Assembly: GCA_028279725.1 (NCBI GenBank)
Contig: JANQNE010000001.1
Span: forward strand, 92,726 to 156,725
Length of the DNA: 64,000 nt
Direction: 5' to 3'
Source of the DNA: Candidatus Nanoarchaeia archaeon
GTDB taxonomy: Archaea > Nanobdellota > Nanobdellia > Woesearchaeales > JANQNE01
The position numbers and the translations under genes are program-made. Below are positions 63,401 through 64,000 of the stretch, in pieces. Within the stretch, counting starts at the first letter, position 1. Each line of letters opens with the position of its first letter. Under the pieces are notes generated by a model. It ran no database searches and had not been told where the DNA came from. It saw only the letters and a program-made list of their open reading frames with translations.

Positions 63401-64000
63401 ATTTCACAGATGTATCCTGCCTATCAGATATGAAAGATGGAGATGTATGTAACACAACATGGCTTGTAAACACAACTGGAGATCCTCCTTCAACATGGGC
63501 ATTCTTCACAACATATGAATCAACAAACTATTCAAGTTATGTTTCAGCAGTCAACTCATCAACAGTAGACATCTCGATCGTAGAGCCAGAACTAAACAGC
63601 TTAGAATGCTACAACGGATCATCATGGGTAGACTGCACAACTCTGATCTACAACGACACATTAGAACAAGTAAGACTAAACTGCTCATACTCAACACAAG
63701 CATCATTGAAATTCGAGAATCTTCCAGACTCAAATGTATTCTTTGATATATCAAATAATTCATTCCAGTCAACAGCAGCAGGAACAATGTGGACATACGA
63801 CAACGCAGACATCAATCTATTAGACTCAGGACAGTTCAACCTAACAGCTGAGTGCGGCAACCCGGGACACACTCTGACAAACATAACAAACTGGACAATC
63901 TCATGGGGAACTCTAGTAGCAACAAAGATAACAGACAATAGCAACGTAATCCAGGAGCAATTATTCGACTTCACATCACAAATCAGCTGTACAGGCGGAG
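57415..64000 (+). CDS. Giant multidomain surface adhesin, N-terminal part
   Basis: Open from ATG 57415 to the window end, at least 2,195 codons. Signal peptide VWIIVFILLATTLAFA, a SSNYQ-repeat domain, Ig-like modules (from about 57880), thrombospondin type 3-like calcium repeats (about 59310-59440, DADEDGVNDPTDNC and DGDSLGDVCDPC), LVIVD-type beta-propeller repeats (about 60040-60870, GLQIINITN), four or more tandem cadherin-like repeats (about 61000-62180, IPNQTWSED) and a LamG/concanavalin-like domain (about 62640-63300). Very rich in Asn-x-Thr/Ser sites. Likely a secreted or wall-bound contact protein. Confidence 0.88.
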   Translation, partial: MRKVRGVWIIVFILLATTLAFAFKGGDYYAGKSYEGNSSNYQVVASVGAGSGYDTSANYEVSFTLLDQPTYHNATSSNYQLDLGTQLAFGISSTHYTVNDFIFGLTGGDENNSNLTLTHKSDFKPVGPIFHNNYSGNLGFLAASGLSQAPVITLIAPDNAAINTTTYNITFYYEATDPDSGIANCSLYINSTLNQTATNITESTTLNFTINNMPNADYSWQIECTDDSVDISIGTSQTLTLTVYYDYEPTLTTNTPDSTTDSDGIIPFSYTPTDDRGFRNCSLLIDGSIVESSTSINNSVANIFTYNLAQGNYTWNAICYDTGNHSIQGTNKTVEVLIPKQSTSITIPTHRSIDYASISITGAQLNSSYPSDVTLDIGNDSSIDYNYAGQLSTTTTYDSGFSTALYTEALSCSCTGCTPSAGQCTIPIVIHTNTAGKLTLSNLIINYSLAQIPNQIWLHDTNKTINLSQYFFDIEGDDITYTATPVNNITISINNTNKIATLIPSLNFTGERYVTFTATDSNNASTDSRNITLRVSETASPPSLIQNITTIYMNIGINKTLDLSTYFNDTDGDDMTFSATTGPNITAHINNATDSAIIQPLANWTGVSYIQFTAYDVYEYATPSDNATVVIGADADEDGVNDPTDNCVNTHNPNQLNTDGDSLGDVCDPCVNDNKNECNPQDSGFEEANSSEQTITTPSGNLNMYIPAGALNTSVNITINAGNNNSQFNATGIQLLGNVFWFQPDGLNFLKPITITISYNESDVADENEIIIYTYNSPKWIPQNTVCDTLENICYTEITHFSLYGLGTENQPPEFNGPINNITVAEDTIIEINLTDYFSDPNGDSLEFSSNTPANMSVNITKFKYLTILEEHETSTWFARDLFYSDNIIYIADGNGGLQIINITNKTDAQSISSYDTSGEALGLFTLGNFTYIADSTAGLQIINITNISNPTPAATHNTPGTAYEVFILNNIAYVADDTTLQIINITDKSSPSYISNYTTPGECRGVYVVDKTAYITDGNNGLIILNISNLSDPTLLGNRTTPTYAKNLYIEDNLAYIAASYSGLQIINISDPTDPQILGSYNTPDYAQSVVVLGNYAYIADMDGGLQIIDISDPTTPIRANNIDTTDSATGVYADGKYIYLSDSFPGFEVIEATSSAVITPDNNWNGVRYITFNATDSVNITSSNTITLNLTPVNDGAPVLALNLSNHAWYEDASKENAFDLDDHFTNPDWDETVTYNVTGNLIINITIHANNSVSFSQPDNWTGSEEVFFTADDNAGLSTDSNNITLTVLEINDPPVFNKTIPNQTWSEDNMVTLNLSEYFFDIDNNLTYTYTPVTNITIGLSNTTSQVNLTPQANWSGVRYIVFTAHSVGNNDTVSSNNVTLNITPVNDQPSMYNAIPNQTWLEDANQSISLNTYFYDIDGDDLNFTYSITGTNISVIVDNVSNTIKFSPDLEWFGTEYVVITAYDPGLLNKASNNITLNVSSVNDAPIFSGTIPDQNWSEDTNITINLSAYYSDIDSNLTYNFTFSSPPANITVSIINMTGIATLIPDENWHGTEFITFYGNDEDNSIPSNSGIPIRLDVYNINDHPELNELQCHNGSAWIDCNNIIFNNNLTQIRVNCTDNDTASDIAYINYTLYNTEDSKYLINSANYTSSSGDFYYYDYNTIIEDSGTFNLTVNCVDQDNEISSQYINWSLPWGTLVATKVTDNSNVIQEQLFDFTSQISCTGGECGYVNATLDPIVTDNCPSEMLSYWTFDDASNATKDDYDGNHGTAYGNASYIADGKVNGAMQFDGNGDYVNISNSSIFEFTTDPFSVCFWFNSPSRDITDNEIMIGKGTVGTNYGLRIGFWSANDGLLFGDSAGFKYTNSQFDDGTWHHMCGVFDGTLSFAGLKIYIDGVNQATSAAGSFNGMSETNYNLVIGSSIVNGAISTQFYNGSVDEVAIYNRTLNASEVQQHYDQGVSSKSYCGGQSKGVIPVGSGTPFYTLNISNPYDFTDVSCLSDMKDGDVCNTTWLVNTTGDPPSTWAFFTTYESTNYSSYVSAVNSSTVDISIVEPELNSLECYNGSSWVDCTTLIYNDTLEQVRLNCSYSTQASLKFENLPDSNVFFDISNNSFQSTAAGTMWTYDNADINLLDSGQFNLTAECGNPGHTLTNITNWTISWGTLVATKITDNSNVIQEQLFDFTSQISCTGG
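62511..62607 (+). repeat. Direct repeat inside the giant adhesin gene
   Basis: About 97 nt coding WGTLVATKVTDNSN-like sequence, closely matched at 63903-64000 (identical over TTATTCGACTTCACATCACA). It ends in the same CTGGxE motif, and the preceding 30-residue ELNELQCHNGSAW block also recurs, so a module of about 1.4 kb is duplicated. Confidence 0.8.

Overview
The window reads as a chromosomal segment of a DPANN-type archaeon, most like the Woesearchaeota/Pacearchaeota group. This is inferred from gene content only. Archaeal markers include LonB, Kae1, aIF6, aIF1A, aIF2-alpha, Nop10, S8e, S27e, L37e, L44e, LSm, Gins51, prefoldin alpha, an S-layer protein, BHB-type tRNA introns and leaderless genes with a TATA element about 27 nt upstream. 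Bacterial-like genes are mixed in: GpmI phosphoglycerate mutase, LspA signal peptidase II, DUF1385 and a HAD/YqeG-like phosphatase. The 16S 3' end carries an anti-Shine-Dalgarno CCUCC, and many internal operon genes have a GGAGG-like site.

Layout. 1-7.3 kb: end of a HAMP protein, OB-fold protein, lonB, kae1 and hypotheticals. 7.3-12.3 kb (minus strand): rRNA operon 16S - tRNA-Ala - 23S with clear processing stems. The tRNA-Ala is split by two introns, and a four-helix-bundle (S23-type) gene lies just beyond the 23S 3' end. 12.5-13.8 kb: tRNAs Glu, Ile(UAU, intron), Val (two introns) and Gly, plus a NUDIX gene. 13.8-20.9 kb: scpA, aIF6, small ORF, pfdA, ftsY, RecB-like nuclease, lipoprotein and flavodoxin. 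20.9-27.7 kb (minus): one long gene string S27e - aIF2-alpha - Nop10 - PAC2 - enolase - DJ-1 - membrane protein - GpmI - truncated Hel308-like helicase, joining translation and lower glycolysis. 27.9-35.8 kb: glycosyltransferases, L44e, Gins51, radical SAM, S-layer gene with a structured leader, tRNA-Leu, L37e and LSm. 35.9-44.6 kb: S8e, HAD phosphatase, EndoIII-like glycosylase, LspA, aIF1A, RDD, SppA, DUF1385 and small membrane or coiled-coil proteins.

44.6-64 kb is the most distinctive region. An AT-rich control region is followed by two tandem ribbon-helix-helix regulators, then four very large co-oriented secreted proteins. These are a subtilisin-like protease (about 1,430 aa), two fibre-like proteins (about 1,090 and 1,306 aa) built from VGIGT repeats, and a giant multidomain adhesin of more than 2,190 aa that runs off the window. 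It looks like a regulated cell-surface or contact locus.

Two families of structured intergenic repeats also occur. One is a set of five 92-99 nt elements with covarying perfect terminal stems. The other is a hairpin family, one copy of which overlaps the start codon of the second RHH gene.
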